Counted from the first letter of the stretch, positions 1 through 8,352 are shown. The stretch is 64,000 bases of DNA from Sulfuritalea sp. (GCA_016710465.1 JADJVS010000013.1:62001-126000); one strand, 5' to 3'. Numbers and translations are program-made. Notes: generated from the letters alone by a model not told the origin.

Positions 1-34
1 AAGACCAGAGCAGCCCCTTTGTCGCCCCAGGGGT

Positions 35-301
35 TTGGTGAAGAAGTTGGAAAAAGTCGCTACACTTGACGAAACAAACCAATGGAGCGCGGAAATGGGC
101 GCAGCCGAACGAGTTGCCGAACTCATGAAGGCCATGCATGAGCGGGAAATTTCCGAGATGCTGGACTTCGCGGAATTCCTGCTCGCCAAGCGCGACCGCG
201 AAATCACCGAGGCGTGGTCTACACTCGCGAAGTACGCCGGTCGCTACGACGGCAGCAAGTGGCGGCGGGAAGACCTCTACGACCGTGCCGGCCTTCGTTG
301 A
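35..301 (+). CDS. Putative antitoxin upstream of a PIN-domain toxin
   Basis: Small acidic protein of up to 88 residues, with no family I can name firmly. Seen: a helical central part and the C-terminal motif GRYDGSKWRREDLYDRAGLR, a tail I associate with antitoxins that precede PIN genes. The start is uncertain: TTG at 35, GTG at 38 or ATG at 95 (MGAAERVAEL), and the window edge hides upstream signals. Its 3' end overlaps the PIN gene by 17 bp in another frame, which implies translational coupling. The antitoxin role is inferred from this arrangement only. Confidence 0.55.
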   Translation: MVKKLEKVATLDETNQWSAEMGAAERVAELMKAMHEREISEMLDFAEFLLAKRDREITEAWSTLAKYAGRYDGSKWRREDLYDRAGLR

Positions 302-680
302 TACCAATGTCGTGGTTTACGCCGTGGGCCGCGACAACGACAAGCAATCGAGGGCACGGCATATTCTCGAAGCCACGCCGATTGCAAGCAGCCAGGTGAT
401 CAACGAAACAATCGCCGTGCTCACAGGCAAGCAGCGGTTCACCCGCGAAGAGGCCTTCGATGTCGCGGACGCTCTCATGAAACTGGTGGCGGTGGCGCCC
501 GTCACCGCGACAACAGTGCGCGACGCCATGACGCTTGGCCTGCGCTACGGACTCAGCCATTGGGATGCGCTGGTCGTTGCCGCTGCCCTCCATACCGACT
601 GCGACACGCTGTATTCCGAGGACATGCAACACGGCCAAGTCATCGATGGCCGTCTCACTGTCGTCAATCCTTTCGTTTGA
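285..680 (+). CDS. PIN-domain ribonuclease toxin (VapC-like)
   Basis: 131-residue PIN protein, a predicted Mg2+-dependent RNase of a type II toxin-antitoxin pair. The acidic residues of the PIN site are visible: Asp in FVDTNVVVYAVG near the N terminus, Glu in QVINETIAV, Asp in SHWDALVVAAAL and Asp in LYSEDMQHG. I place the start at GTG 285 (M-P-A-F-V-D-T-N), since the frame upstream of it reads as non-protein-like sequence and PIN proteins begin just before this Asp. It overlaps the preceding putative antitoxin gene by 17 bp, so the two form a likely operon. Confidence 0.8.
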   Translation: MPAFVDTNVVVYAVGRDNDKQSRARHILEATPIASSQVINETIAVLTGKQRFTREEAFDVADALMKLVAVAPVTATTVRDAMTLGLRYGLSHWDALVVAAALHTDCDTLYSEDMQHGQVIDGRLTVVNPFV

Positions 681-965
681 TCGCGCGAGACCCGTGCCCG
701 CGCGTTGTGAATGCGCGTCACGGAGACAATTTCACTGAATCGGGAGGCCGGCGAAACTTCCGCGTTCTGCTGGTCAGACGGGAAGGAAAACCGTAACGCT
801 ACCAGGGAGTGCAGACTGCGAAAGGAAGGCGGCTCATTTCGGCGACTTTCGGCCATCAGCGGAAACTCGCCCCGGGCTGATAGCGGTCATTGAATTGGCC
901 GCAGCACTCCGTAACCTGCCGTAGAGCCAATTCTTCCCAATGCACTAGAGTGCCTTGCTTCTGTT

Positions 966-1862
966 TCATGATATGGGTCTCTGAACAACATGAAGCGCTG
1001 GGGCGGACCCATCTTTCAATTGCCCTGGGTAGAGGGTCAGGTGCGGATAGGGAATCTCGATGTTCTCACTGTCAAACGCGTACTTCAGTCGGCGCAGGAA
1101 TTCCCTGCGAACATTCCACTGTTCGATTGGGGCCACCTTGAATCGGCAGCGCAGTGTGACCGCTGAATCCGCCCATTTCTCGACGCCAACGATTTCGATG
1201 TCTTCGAGAATACGGCTCTGCCATGCCGGCTCCTGACGCATCGCCATGCCGACCCTGCGCATCACGGCCAACGCTTCGTCGATATCCTCGCGATAGGCAA
1301 TACCGATATCGATCACCGAGTAAGCATAGCCACTGGTCTTGTTCGTGACCGTGGAAATCGTTCCATTTGGGATGAAGTGGACATTGCCGTCGTAATCACG
1401 CAACCGAACGTAGCGCAGGGTCATGTCCTCGACAACGCCTCCGATGCCGGCTACCTCGACGACGTCTCCCTGACGCATCTGGTTTTCCAGCAGTAGAAAA
1501 AATCCGCTAAAGAAATCCTTAACCAGGCTTTGAGCTCCGAACCCAACGGCAACACCGACCACCCCAGCGGCACCGAGAATGGGAGCGATCGATATTCCCA
1601 ACTCCCCAAGAACCAGCATGGCGGCAACCGCAGAAACAGCAACCGAGGCCATGTAGCGGAATACACGGCCAAGCGTCGTGATGCGCTTGACATCTTCCGG
1701 GTTGTCAAGGGTATTGCTGTAGGCGATGCGCAACGTCCTTATCAGGCGATGGGAAAACGCAATAGCTACCCAGGCCAGCATCATGATGAAAGAAATTCGA
1801 AGTCCTGAGGTCATCGCCGGAGACAGGTGAAATCCAGATACAAGGCTGTTGATGTCGATCAT
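966..1862 (-). CDS. Small-conductance mechanosensitive channel, MscS family
   Basis: 298-residue inner-membrane channel that would open under membrane tension and release solutes on hypo-osmotic shock. Seen: three N-terminal hydrophobic segments (about 18-38, 70-90 and 93-115), the third Gly/Ala-rich as in the MscS pore helix (ILGAAGVVGVAVGFGAQSLVKDF). The beta domain follows (QMRQGDVVEVAGIGGVVEDM and FIPNG), then the alpha/beta C-terminal domain. The length is typical of short MscS proteins. It is divergent from a MarR-type regulator with 94 bp between starts, and it lies beside an antiporter cluster, which fits a local osmotic or ionic stress theme. Confidence 0.9.
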   Translation of the reverse strand: MIDINSLVSGFHLSPAMTSGLRISFIMMLAWVAIAFSHRLIRTLRIAYSNTLDNPEDVKRITTLGRVFRYMASVAVSAVAAMLVLGELGISIAPILGAAGVVGVAVGFGAQSLVKDFFSGFFLLLENQMRQGDVVEVAGIGGVVEDMTLRYVRLRDYDGNVHFIPNGTISTVTNKTSGYAYSVIDIGIAYREDIDEALAVMRRVGMAMRQEPAWQSRILEDIEIVGVEKWADSAVTLRCRFKVAPIEQWNVRREFLRRLKYAFDSENIEIPYPHLTLYPGQLKDGSAPALHVVQRPIS

Positions 1863-1880
1863 CGTGTAGGCCCCATGAAT

Positions 1881-1912
1881 AATTAGCTTGCAATATATGT
1901 TTAGGGCTAATA
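1881..1912. promoter_or_regulatory. Divergent AT-rich control region with inverted repeat
   Basis: Between the divergent MscS and MarR genes lies an AT-rich stretch with the arms AATTAGC (1881-1887) and GCTAATA (1906-1912). They match in six of seven positions and flank a core rich in ATAT. A MarR-type autoregulatory operator is plausible here; no experimental consensus is available to confirm it. Confidence 0.35.
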
Positions 1913-1956
1913 ATATATGGGCTACAGATCGCCGTCAACCTGTCTAAGGAGTAAGC

Positions 1957-2454
1957 GTGGTGCAAGCGGATAAGAAGCGTGGAGCGAAATTGGACGCGGC
2001 GGCCGCTCAGGTGAGCGGTGCCGGTACTCTCGTCTCCCCAGACGAAACGTTTGCCAAGGTGCTTCAGTTGGTGCGAACGGTGCAGATCGGCATGCAGAAC
2101 ATCGAGGGCCAGCATGGTTTGAGCGGATCACAACTTTGGGCGCTCTGGCATGTATCGGCGCGTCCAGGGCTTCGCGTCAGCGATCTGGCGGTGGCAATGC
2201 AGGTGCGCCATTCAACGGCGAGCAATATGCTGGACAAGTTGGAGCAACGTGCCCTGATTCAACGGCAGCGACAAACCGACGATACGCGGGTGGTTCGTCT
2301 CTATCTCACCCAGGCTGGTCAGGATGTCATAAGAGATGTTCCGGGGCCGTTACAAGGACGGTTGCGTAATGCCCTGCAAACCTTGCCCAGTCTTGAGTTG
2401 ATTGGTTTGCATCGGGGCCTGACCAGCCTGATTCATACCCTGGGTTTCGAGTAG
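1957..2454 (+). CDS. MarR-family transcriptional regulator
   Basis: 165-residue DNA-binding repressor of the MarR winged-helix family. Seen: the helical N terminus, then the recognition region (LRVSDLAVAMQVRHSTASNMLDKLEQRALIQRQRQTDDTRVVRLYLTQ split over about residues 70-120), where the wing carries the typical D-D-T-R motif. The start is GTG 1957 with AAGGAG about 6 nt upstream. It is transcribed towards the lapA-like and antiporter genes and away from the MscS gene, so it may control either side. The ligand cannot be read from sequence. Confidence 0.88.
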   Translation: MVQADKKRGAKLDAAAAQVSGAGTLVSPDETFAKVLQLVRTVQIGMQNIEGQHGLSGSQLWALWHVSARPGLRVSDLAVAMQVRHSTASNMLDKLEQRALIQRQRQTDDTRVVRLYLTQAGQDVIRDVPGPLQGRLRNALQTLPSLELIGLHRGLTSLIHTLGFE

Positions 2455-2479
2455 GCAGATTTGAAACAGGAGGAATGCC

Positions 2480-2857
2480 ATGCAACTGCTGACAATTTTT
2501 GCAATTCTCTTCACGATTGGCGGAGTGATGTTCGCCCTGCAAAACAATGTACCGGTGATGGTGTCATTCGCTTTATGGCAATTCGAGGGTTCGCTTGCAC
2601 TAGTGCTGCTAATTTCGCTGGCGTTAGGGGCGTTAATTGCCGCATTGGTATCCACCCCGGCTACATTGCGCATGCAATGGCAGATATCGCGCCAGAAGAC
2701 CCTTATTGCACGCCTTGAACAAGGCAGTAAGGATCTCGAACGTCAGTTATTTGAGCTTGCACAGAAGAGTAGCCCCGATCAGCTCATCTCACTGAACGCG
2801 CCACCGGAAAGGTACGTTGGACTCAAGCAACTGATAACAGGACTTCCTCCGCATTGA
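2480..2857 (+). CDS. LapA/DUF1049-domain membrane protein
   Basis: 125-residue protein with two N-terminal transmembrane helices (about 2-20 and 38-62). The segment QNNVPVMVSFALWQFEGSLALVLL is the LapA signature, and a cytoplasmic coiled-coil tail follows (about 75-105, RQKTLIARLEQGSKDLERQL). LapA-domain proteins in enterobacteria assist lipopolysaccharide assembly; many stand-alone members have no tested role. It starts 25 bp after the MarR stop with AGGAGG upstream of ATG 2480, so it is probably co-transcribed with it. Confidence 0.8.
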   Translation: MQLLTIFAILFTIGGVMFALQNNVPVMVSFALWQFEGSLALVLLISLALGALIAALVSTPATLRMQWQISRQKTLIARLEQGSKDLERQLFELAQKSSPDQLISLNAPPERYVGLKQLITGLPPH

Positions 2858-2903
2858 CTGCCCAGAGTCTCACGTTTCCTTTCGGGCATCTGCAACGACA
2901 TAA

Positions 2904-2925
2904 GCCTTCCCATTAAGGGGAAGGC
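2904..2925. terminator. Hairpin between lapA-like gene and antiporter
   Basis: The arms GCCTTCCC (2904-2911) and GGGAAGGC (2918-2925) form a perfect 8-bp stem with a six-base loop. No clear T-run follows on either strand, so it may be a pause or processing element and not a strong terminator. Confidence 0.45.
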
Positions 2926-2963
2926 GTCTTGATCAGCTCAACAAAGTCGAATAGGAGGACTGC

Positions 2964-4154
2964 ATGCCTGAATCACTATTAACTATGCTCGCCCCAATCG
3001 CCTGGCCCGCTGCCATCGCCTTGGCCTGGATCGCGGGTGAGATTGCCTACCGCTGGGCATCGCTGCCGCGAATCAGCAGTTACGGCATTGCCGGCTTTGC
3101 CATGGCGGCTAGCCAGGGGGGATTTCTAGGCGATCCCTCGGGCGAACCGGTTGCTCAGATGGCGAACTTCGCATTCACCTTGATCCTGTTTGAGCTTGGC
3201 TATCGCGTCAACTGGGGTTGGTTGTGGCACAACCAATGGCTGGGCGTCATCAGCGTTATCGAGGCAACGGGAACATTTGTCGCCGTGTTTCTCGTAGCCC
3301 TGATGTTTTCGGTACCGCAAACACCGGCCTTGCTGCTCGCAGCGCTGGCAATGTCCACCTCGCCGGCAGCCGTACTGCGGGTTGCTAACGACACCCGCAG
3401 TGCCGGACAGGTCACGGAACGCGTTGTGCATCTCACGGCCTTCAACAGCATTCTTGCGGTCATCGCATTCAAGGTGGTTCTGGGCTACTGGGTGCTGGAA
3501 AGTGCCGGCAATATCTATCAGGCCATCTGGCACAGTCTGGTTGTGCTGATGGTTTCTGGCGGCATCGGCACCCTGTTCGGCTTGGCCGTCCCCGCTCTGC
3601 TGCGATTGACGAGGAATGCCGACCGTAACGCAACCGTGGCGTTTGCGGTCGCGGCACTCCTGCTGACGGCGCTGACACATGCGCTCAATTTCTCGCCGCT
3701 GCTGGCCGCCCTGACATTCGGTATGGTCGCCCGTCATCACCGGGTTGGATTGTCCCAGGCACAGCGCAATTTCGGAGCATTGGGCGATCTGCTTACGGTA
3801 CTGCTCTTTGTTTTCGTCGCCGCATCGCTCGAATGGCGGCACGTCACGGAAGGAATCTGGCTGGCGATGGCCGTCATTGCCGCGCGTCTCGTCGTCAAGG
3901 CGACGACCACGACCCTGCTCGCTCGACTCAGTGGCATTGGGTGGCGCAAAGGATGGCTCACCGGGTTGGCGCTGACGCCGATGTCGGTGTTTGTCGTCCT
4001 GTTGCTGGAACAGACGCGCCACCTTCATGCCGGCATGCTGGACAACGTGGCGGGAATCGCCGCCATTGCGATGTTGCTCGAAATTATCGGGCCAATCGTT
4101 ACGCAAAGTGCCTTGATGCTGGCCGGTGAAACCCACCACAAGGAGGTGATCTGA
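2964..4154 (+). CDS. Cation:proton antiporter (Na+/H+ exchanger fold)
   Basis: 396-residue polytopic membrane protein with about 11-12 hydrophobic segments, of the monovalent cation:proton antiporter (CPA) type. It lacks the C-terminal RCK/TrkA nucleotide-binding domain of KefB/KefC. The stretch ALAMSTSPAAVLRVANDTRS resembles the discontinuous helix region of CPA exchangers. The start is ATG 2964 with AGGAGG at the right distance. The next gene begins 2 bp after its stop, so the two are co-translated. The cation (Na+, K+ or other) cannot be determined. It is one of two different antiporters that bracket a gamma-glutamyl ligase/hydrolase pair. Confidence 0.82.
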   Translation: MPESLLTMLAPIAWPAAIALAWIAGEIAYRWASLPRISSYGIAGFAMAASQGGFLGDPSGEPVAQMANFAFTLILFELGYRVNWGWLWHNQWLGVISVIEATGTFVAVFLVALMFSVPQTPALLLAALAMSTSPAAVLRVANDTRSAGQVTERVVHLTAFNSILAVIAFKVVLGYWVLESAGNIYQAIWHSLVVLMVSGGIGTLFGLAVPALLRLTRNADRNATVAFAVAALLLTALTHALNFSPLLAALTFGMVARHHRVGLSQAQRNFGALGDLLTVLLFVFVAASLEWRHVTEGIWLAMAVIAARLVVKATTTTLLARLSGIGWRKGWLTGLALTPMSVFVVLLLEQTRHLHAGMLDNVAGIAAIAMLLEIIGPIVTQSALMLAGETHHKEVI

Positions 4155-4156
4155 TC

Positions 4157-5287
4157 ATGGCACTGGAAACCTTCAAGGCGGGAACCTCATTGACCATGGG
4201 GGTAGAACTTGAGCTGCAACTGGTGAACCCCACCGATTTCGACTTGACGCCAGCCGCCGGCGACATGCTCGATCTACTGGCCCGCAAACCTTTCCCCGGA
4301 GATGTGAAGCCTGAAATCACGGAAAGCATGATCGAGGTTTCGACCGATGTCCATACGCGACATGACGAATTATTGACCCAGCTACGCCACATTCGCGATG
4401 TACTCGTGGTGGCGGGGGATCGCTTAAATGTCGGATTGTGCGGCGGAGGCACCCACCCGTTCCAGCACTGGTCGGAGCGACGCATCTTTTCCAAGCCGCG
4501 CTTCAATGAACTCTCGGTGCTCTACGGCTATCTAGCCAAGCAGTTCACTGTGTTCGGGCAGCATGTTCATATCGGCTGCGCCAGCGCCAATGAAGGGCTA
4601 TATCTGCTGCATGCCCTCAATCGCTATCTGCCGCATTTCATTGCGCTATCGGCCTCGTCCCCCTTCTCCCAGGGCGCCGACACTTTGTTCGATTCGGCAC
4701 GCCTCAACTCGGTATTTGCCTTTCCGCTGAGCGGCCGGGCGCCATTCCTCCTAGATTGGGCGGAATTCGAAGGCGCCTATTTCACCAAGATGGAGAAAAC
4801 CGGGGTGGTGAAAAGCATGAAGGACTTTTACTGGGACATTCGGCCCAAGCCGGAGTACGGCACCATCGAATTGCGTGTTTGCGATACACCGCTAACCGTC
4901 GAACGCGCCGCCGCACTGGCGGCCTATCTGCAGGCTCTGTGCCACATGTTGCTGGAACGTAACGACCCGCCACCGCGTGAGGACGACTATCTCGTCTACA
5001 ACTACAATCGTTTTCAAGCCTGTCGTTTCGGCCTCGATGGCTTTCTGGTTCATCCCCAGACGAATGAGACGCTTTCCCTCCGCGAGGATATTCTGGCGAC
5101 ATTGCGTCGCCTGGCGCCGCATGCGGCAGCGTTGGGCGGCGGAGCGGCGCTCGATGAACTCCAGAACGTAGCTGCGGGCGCGGGCAATCATGCCAGCCTG
5201 CTGCGCCGGACGTATGCGAACGAGCAAAGCCCTCTGGCCATGGTCGATGCGGCAATGTTGCATTTTCGCAAGACGGCGGCGCCATGA
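4157..5287 (+). CDS. YbdK-type carboxylate-amine ligase (GCS2 family)
   Basis: 376-residue ATP-dependent ligase of the glutamate-cysteine ligase 2 family, which joins the gamma-carboxyl of glutamate (or a similar acid) to an amine. Seen: the N-terminal MGVELELQLVNP, the E-I-T-E-S-M-I-E-V metal/substrate strand at about residues 53-61, GGGTHPFQHW at about 97-106, QHVHIGCAS near 135 and the RPKPEYGTIELRVCDTP segment. The length is normal for YbdK. Activity of YbdK on cysteine is weak in known members, so the true amine may differ. The neighbouring gamma-glutamyl hydrolase gene overlaps by 4 bp, suggesting synthesis and breakdown of one gamma-glutamyl compound. Confidence 0.85.
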   Translation: MALETFKAGTSLTMGVELELQLVNPTDFDLTPAAGDMLDLLARKPFPGDVKPEITESMIEVSTDVHTRHDELLTQLRHIRDVLVVAGDRLNVGLCGGGTHPFQHWSERRIFSKPRFNELSVLYGYLAKQFTVFGQHVHIGCASANEGLYLLHALNRYLPHFIALSASSPFSQGADTLFDSARLNSVFAFPLSGRAPFLLDWAEFEGAYFTKMEKTGVVKSMKDFYWDIRPKPEYGTIELRVCDTPLTVERAAALAAYLQALCHMLLERNDPPPREDDYLVYNYNRFQACRFGLDGFLVHPQTNETLSLREDILATLRRLAPHAAALGGGAALDELQNVAAGAGNHASLLRRTYANEQSPLAMVDAAMLHFRKTAAP

Positions 5288-6057
5288 TCGGCCGACGCCG
5301 ACCGCTGCGTATCGGACTTTCTGCGCGAATTCATCATCCCGAAGCGGGCGCGCATGGGATTCGCACCAAAACGCTCCAAGTTCTCGAACAGTCGGTGACC
5401 CAATGGGTGACGACCCGCAACTTGCTGGTATTGATGGTGCCATCTGTAGTGCAAGACGGCGCACTGATGCGCAGCAATATCCGACTGCGCGACTATGCGG
5501 AATACCTTGATGGGCTGATTCTGCAGGGCGGGGCCGATGTCAGTCCGCGTGCGTATGGCGAGGAGCCGCTGCGTCCAGAGTGGAACGGTGACCCGGTGCG
5601 CGATGCCTACGAACTGGAACTCCTGCATGAATTCATAGAAGCGGGAAAGCCCGTCCTGGGCATCTGTCGCGGCATGCAGTTGATCAATGTCGCCTTGGGT
5701 GGTTCGCTATTCCAGGATTTGGCGACTCAGAAAGCCGGTGTCGTGGCCCACGAGAGCCCCGACTACGACCACAACAATCACCCGATCGCGTTTTCAGAAG
5801 TGGGGCAGTTTTCGCGCTGGTTCTCTGGTGTGCAAGGTGGGCGCGTCATCTCGATTCACCATCAAGGCATCCACCGCCTGGGACGTGACATCATGGTTGA
5901 AGCCCGCGCCGAGGATGACGTCATCGAGGCAATCCGATGGTCGGGACGCGGATTTGTCGTCGGCGTGCAATGGCACCCGGAGTTCCACCACGTCCATAAC
6001 GACGATTTGCTGGATTGCGCACCCCTGTTGGAGGCGTTTCTTGCGGCGGCGCGCTGA
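5284..6057 (+). CDS. Class I glutamine amidotransferase / gamma-glutamyl hydrolase (peptidase C26, PuuD-like)
   Basis: 257-residue cytoplasmic hydrolase of the peptidase C26 family, whose best known members cleave gamma-glutamyl-GABA or folyl-polyglutamate. Seen: the nucleophile Cys128 in GICRGMQLINVALGGSLFQD, the oxyanion region LILQGGADVSPRAYGEEP, and the C-terminal His-Glu pair in VVGVQWHPEFHH. Its ATG overlaps the stop of the YbdK-type ligase gene (4 bp), so the enzymes are made together. The natural substrate is unknown; the ligase product next door is the obvious candidate. Confidence 0.87.
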   Translation: MIGRRRPLRIGLSARIHHPEAGAHGIRTKTLQVLEQSVTQWVTTRNLLVLMVPSVVQDGALMRSNIRLRDYAEYLDGLILQGGADVSPRAYGEEPLRPEWNGDPVRDAYELELLHEFIEAGKPVLGICRGMQLINVALGGSLFQDLATQKAGVVAHESPDYDHNNHPIAFSEVGQFSRWFSGVQGGRVISIHHQGIHRLGRDIMVEARAEDDVIEAIRWSGRGFVVGVQWHPEFHHVHNDDLLDCAPLLEAFLAAAR

Positions 6058-6943
6058 CATCGGCACCGCCTGCCTGAATTTTGAGGCCAGCCCGCACCAA
6101 CGGATGGCTGTTTGGCTGGTGGCCGTGCTCGTTGCATTCGGGCTGGGCTCCCTGCGCGTGGCGACCGATGCCGAGTTCGGCTTTGCTTCTGCAGTGATTC
6201 TGCCGGTGGTAGTGGTTGCCTGGCTGGGTGGGTATAGAGAAGGCATGGCCTATGCTGCGCTGGCATCGCTCATGTGGGTAAGCGCGGACCTTCTGGCCGA
6301 GCGATCATTCAGCGCCACCTGGATACCGGTGCTGAACGGCCTGATCCGGTTCGCCGTGTATGCTTTGATTGCCTGGTTAATCGCGACCTTGCGTGACATA
6401 TTGTTGAGAGAGCGGCGGCTGGCCCGACACGACGCCCTGACGGGCCTGCTCAATCGAAGGGCATTCTTCGAAATCGGTCGGGATGAAATGGATCGCGCCC
6501 GGCGCTACGGTCACGCCATCGGTATTGCTTTCCTCGATCTCGACAACTTCAAGCGACTGAACGATACCCAAGGCCATGAAGCCGGCGACCGTGCGCTGAA
6601 AGCGGTGGCTTTCGCACTGACGGGATCGTTACGCGTGACCGACCGCGTTGCCCGCCTGGGAGGCGACGAATTTGCTGTGATTTTGCCGGAAGCGAGCTTT
6701 GCCGCAGCAACAGATGCCGGCAACAAGCTGTCGGATGTAATCAATTTGGCGTTGCAGGAATTTCCGCCAGCATCCGTGAGTATCGGTATTGCCTGGTTCG
6801 AACTGGCGGCCACCGATTTTGATGATATGGTCAAGGCGGCCGATGCACTGATGTATGAAATCAAGCAGGACGGCAAGCAAGGCGTGCGCAGCAAGCGCAT
6901 GCCGACCACTGCGCCGCATCCTCATCAATCGGAACACCCATGA
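6041..6943 (+). CDS. Membrane-bound diguanylate cyclase (GGDEF)
   Basis: 300-residue protein with four to five N-terminal transmembrane helices followed by a GGDEF domain, predicted to make c-di-GMP. Seen: the active motif RLGGDEFAVILPEA and, five residues before it, RVTD, matching the product-inhibition I-site (RxxD-N5-GGDEF). I chose TTG 6041 as the start because GGAGG sits 6 nt upstream; ATG 6104 is the alternative but has no visible ribosome site. It overlaps the hydrolase gene by 17 bp, and its stop overlaps the next antiporter start by 4 bp, so it is a full member of the operon. Confidence 0.88.
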   Translation: MRRRADIGTACLNFEASPHQRMAVWLVAVLVAFGLGSLRVATDAEFGFASAVILPVVVVAWLGGYREGMAYAALASLMWVSADLLAERSFSATWIPVLNGLIRFAVYALIAWLIATLRDILLRERRLARHDALTGLLNRRAFFEIGRDEMDRARRYGHAIGIAFLDLDNFKRLNDTQGHEAGDRALKAVAFALTGSLRVTDRVARLGGDEFAVILPEASFAAATDAGNKLSDVINLALQEFPPASVSIGIAWFELAATDFDDMVKAADALMYEIKQDGKQGVRSKRMPTTAPHPHQSEHP

Positions 6944-8124
6944 CCTATCAAGCTATCTTTGTTGCGTCGGCATTTCTGCTGCTCGCCTTCGGTATTGAGC
7001 GAGTGAGCAGCAAGTTCGGAGTTCCTGCTGTCGTGGCCCTGATTGCCACCGGAGTGATCGGAAAACCGATGCTGGCGGCCTTCGATCTCTCCATTGCCGG
7101 CATTGATGCAGCGGTCCCCGTGCTCGGTAGCGTCGGATTGGTGCTCATCGTGCTGGAAGGGGCACTGGACATTGAACTGCGCCGCGAGCGGCTACGTGCG
7201 GCGGCCAAAGCATTCTCCATGGCCGGGGCCGGTTTCGTCGTTTGTACGGCCACGTTTGCATTCCTTGCGGCCTTTACCCTGCCGCTGTCATTTTTCCAGG
7301 CCACACTTCTCGCGATTCCCTTCGCTGTTATCAGCAGTGCGGTCGCGATCCCGAGCAGCGGTTTCTTGCCTCAAAGCGGACGGGAGTTCGTACTCTATGA
7401 AAGCTCCGTGTCCGACATCCTGGGTGTCATGGTGTTTTTCGCCTTGCTGAATTCCGATGGCACGTTGCCCGGGATTCTGAATTCGCTGGCTGGAGGCGGC
7501 ATTCTCTCGTTGCTGATGGCTGTTTCCTGTGCGATCGGTCTGACGCTGCTCATGTTGCGGATTGAGGGCCATATCCGGTTCATTCCCTTGTTGGCGGGAA
7601 TGTTCGGTCTCTACGCGGCAGGCAAATTGCTTCATCTGTCTCCACTGATCATGATCCTGTTGTTTGGCCTTGCGCTGAATAATCCGACCTTGATTACCCG
7701 GTTTCGCCCATTCAGGAACTGGATCGACGAGAGCTATCCAGCAACGCTTCGTGAATTCAAGCTTTTTACTGTTGAACTCACATTTGCCGTACGCGGCTTC
7801 TTTTTCATTCTGCTGGGCTACTGGACGGATCTTTCGACGCTCAATTCGTTGCATGCGTGGATTACTGCGATCGTAGTGCTATTGGTGATCTATGCCAGTC
7901 GTTATGCCATCTTGCGGCTGGCCCGGGTTGACCTCGCCGATCCACTCACATGGTTGGCGCCTCGCGGGCTCATCACGGTGCTGTTGTTCATCGCGACCAA
8001 GGAAGCGATCGAATTGCCCGCATATATCGACGGCACGATCATGCTGGTGGTGTTGATTTCCGCAAGTCTGACCGCCGTTGGACGCGTTCGCTTGGACAAT
8101 ATGGCAATAGCGTCGCCCCGTTAG
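6940..8124 (+). CDS. Second cation:proton antiporter
   Basis: 394-residue polytopic CPA-type exchanger with about 12 hydrophobic segments. It is clearly not a copy of the antiporter at 2964: the order of charged residues and loops differs. Seen: SKFGVPAVVALIATGVIGKP near the N terminus, VISSAVAIPSSGFLPQSGREFVLYESSVSD (the central helix region with Asp/Glu residues) and APRGLITVLLF near the C terminus. No cytoplasmic RCK domain is present. The ATG overlaps the GGDEF gene stop. It closes a five-gene operon; the transported ion is not deducible. Confidence 0.82.
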   Translation: MTYQAIFVASAFLLLAFGIERVSSKFGVPAVVALIATGVIGKPMLAAFDLSIAGIDAAVPVLGSVGLVLIVLEGALDIELRRERLRAAAKAFSMAGAGFVVCTATFAFLAAFTLPLSFFQATLLAIPFAVISSAVAIPSSGFLPQSGREFVLYESSVSDILGVMVFFALLNSDGTLPGILNSLAGGGILSLLMAVSCAIGLTLLMLRIEGHIRFIPLLAGMFGLYAAGKLLHLSPLIMILLFGLALNNPTLITRFRPFRNWIDESYPATLREFKLFTVELTFAVRGFFFILLGYWTDLSTLNSLHAWITAIVVLLVIYASRYAILRLARVDLADPLTWLAPRGLITVLLFIATKEAIELPAYIDGTIMLVVLISASLTAVGRVRLDNMAIASPR

Positions 8125-8309
8125 TGAACGGTAAGAATCGCACCGGACGCCCGCTTCCATCAGAAATCTTTTGGTTAGTACGACCGCTTCATTCAGAAAC
8201 CTGCCGGTAGATCAACTACACGACGACCGTCTCTTGTGGGCACGGAGCAGCAGTTCAGTCGGAACTTCGCCCGCTGGGGCGAATCCCGGCGAATTTGAAT
8301 TGCGACCGG

Positions 8310-8329
8310 ATTCCCATCTGCGAGGGAAT
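8310..8329. repeat. Short palindrome of the TTCCC..GGGAA type
   Basis: ATTCCC (8310-8315) and GGGAAT (8324-8329) flank an eight-base loop in the context GGATTCCC...GGGAATGACG. This resembles the dispersed intergenic palindromes common in betaproteobacteria. On the minus strand it lies 24 nt past the stop of the last liu-cluster gene, where it could act as a 3' hairpin. Confidence 0.55.
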
Positions 8330-8337
8330 GACGCCAA

Positions 8338-8351
8338 GAGTCGGCGCTGGC
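8338..8351 (-). repeat. Copy 1 of a dispersed 14-mer GCCAGCGCCGACTC
   Basis: On the minus strand this is an exact copy of GCCAGCGCCGACTC. It sits directly at the 3' end of the MBL gene, next to the palindrome above. Other exact copies are at 31721-31734, 36903-36916 and 41187-41200, with several one- or two-mismatch copies elsewhere. Confidence 0.6.
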
Positions 8352-8352
8352 G

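Noticed and set aside
8310..8351. CRISPR or integration site at the 8.3-kb junction
   Set aside because: Only one short palindrome and one 14-mer, no spacing pattern, no integrase or tRNA.
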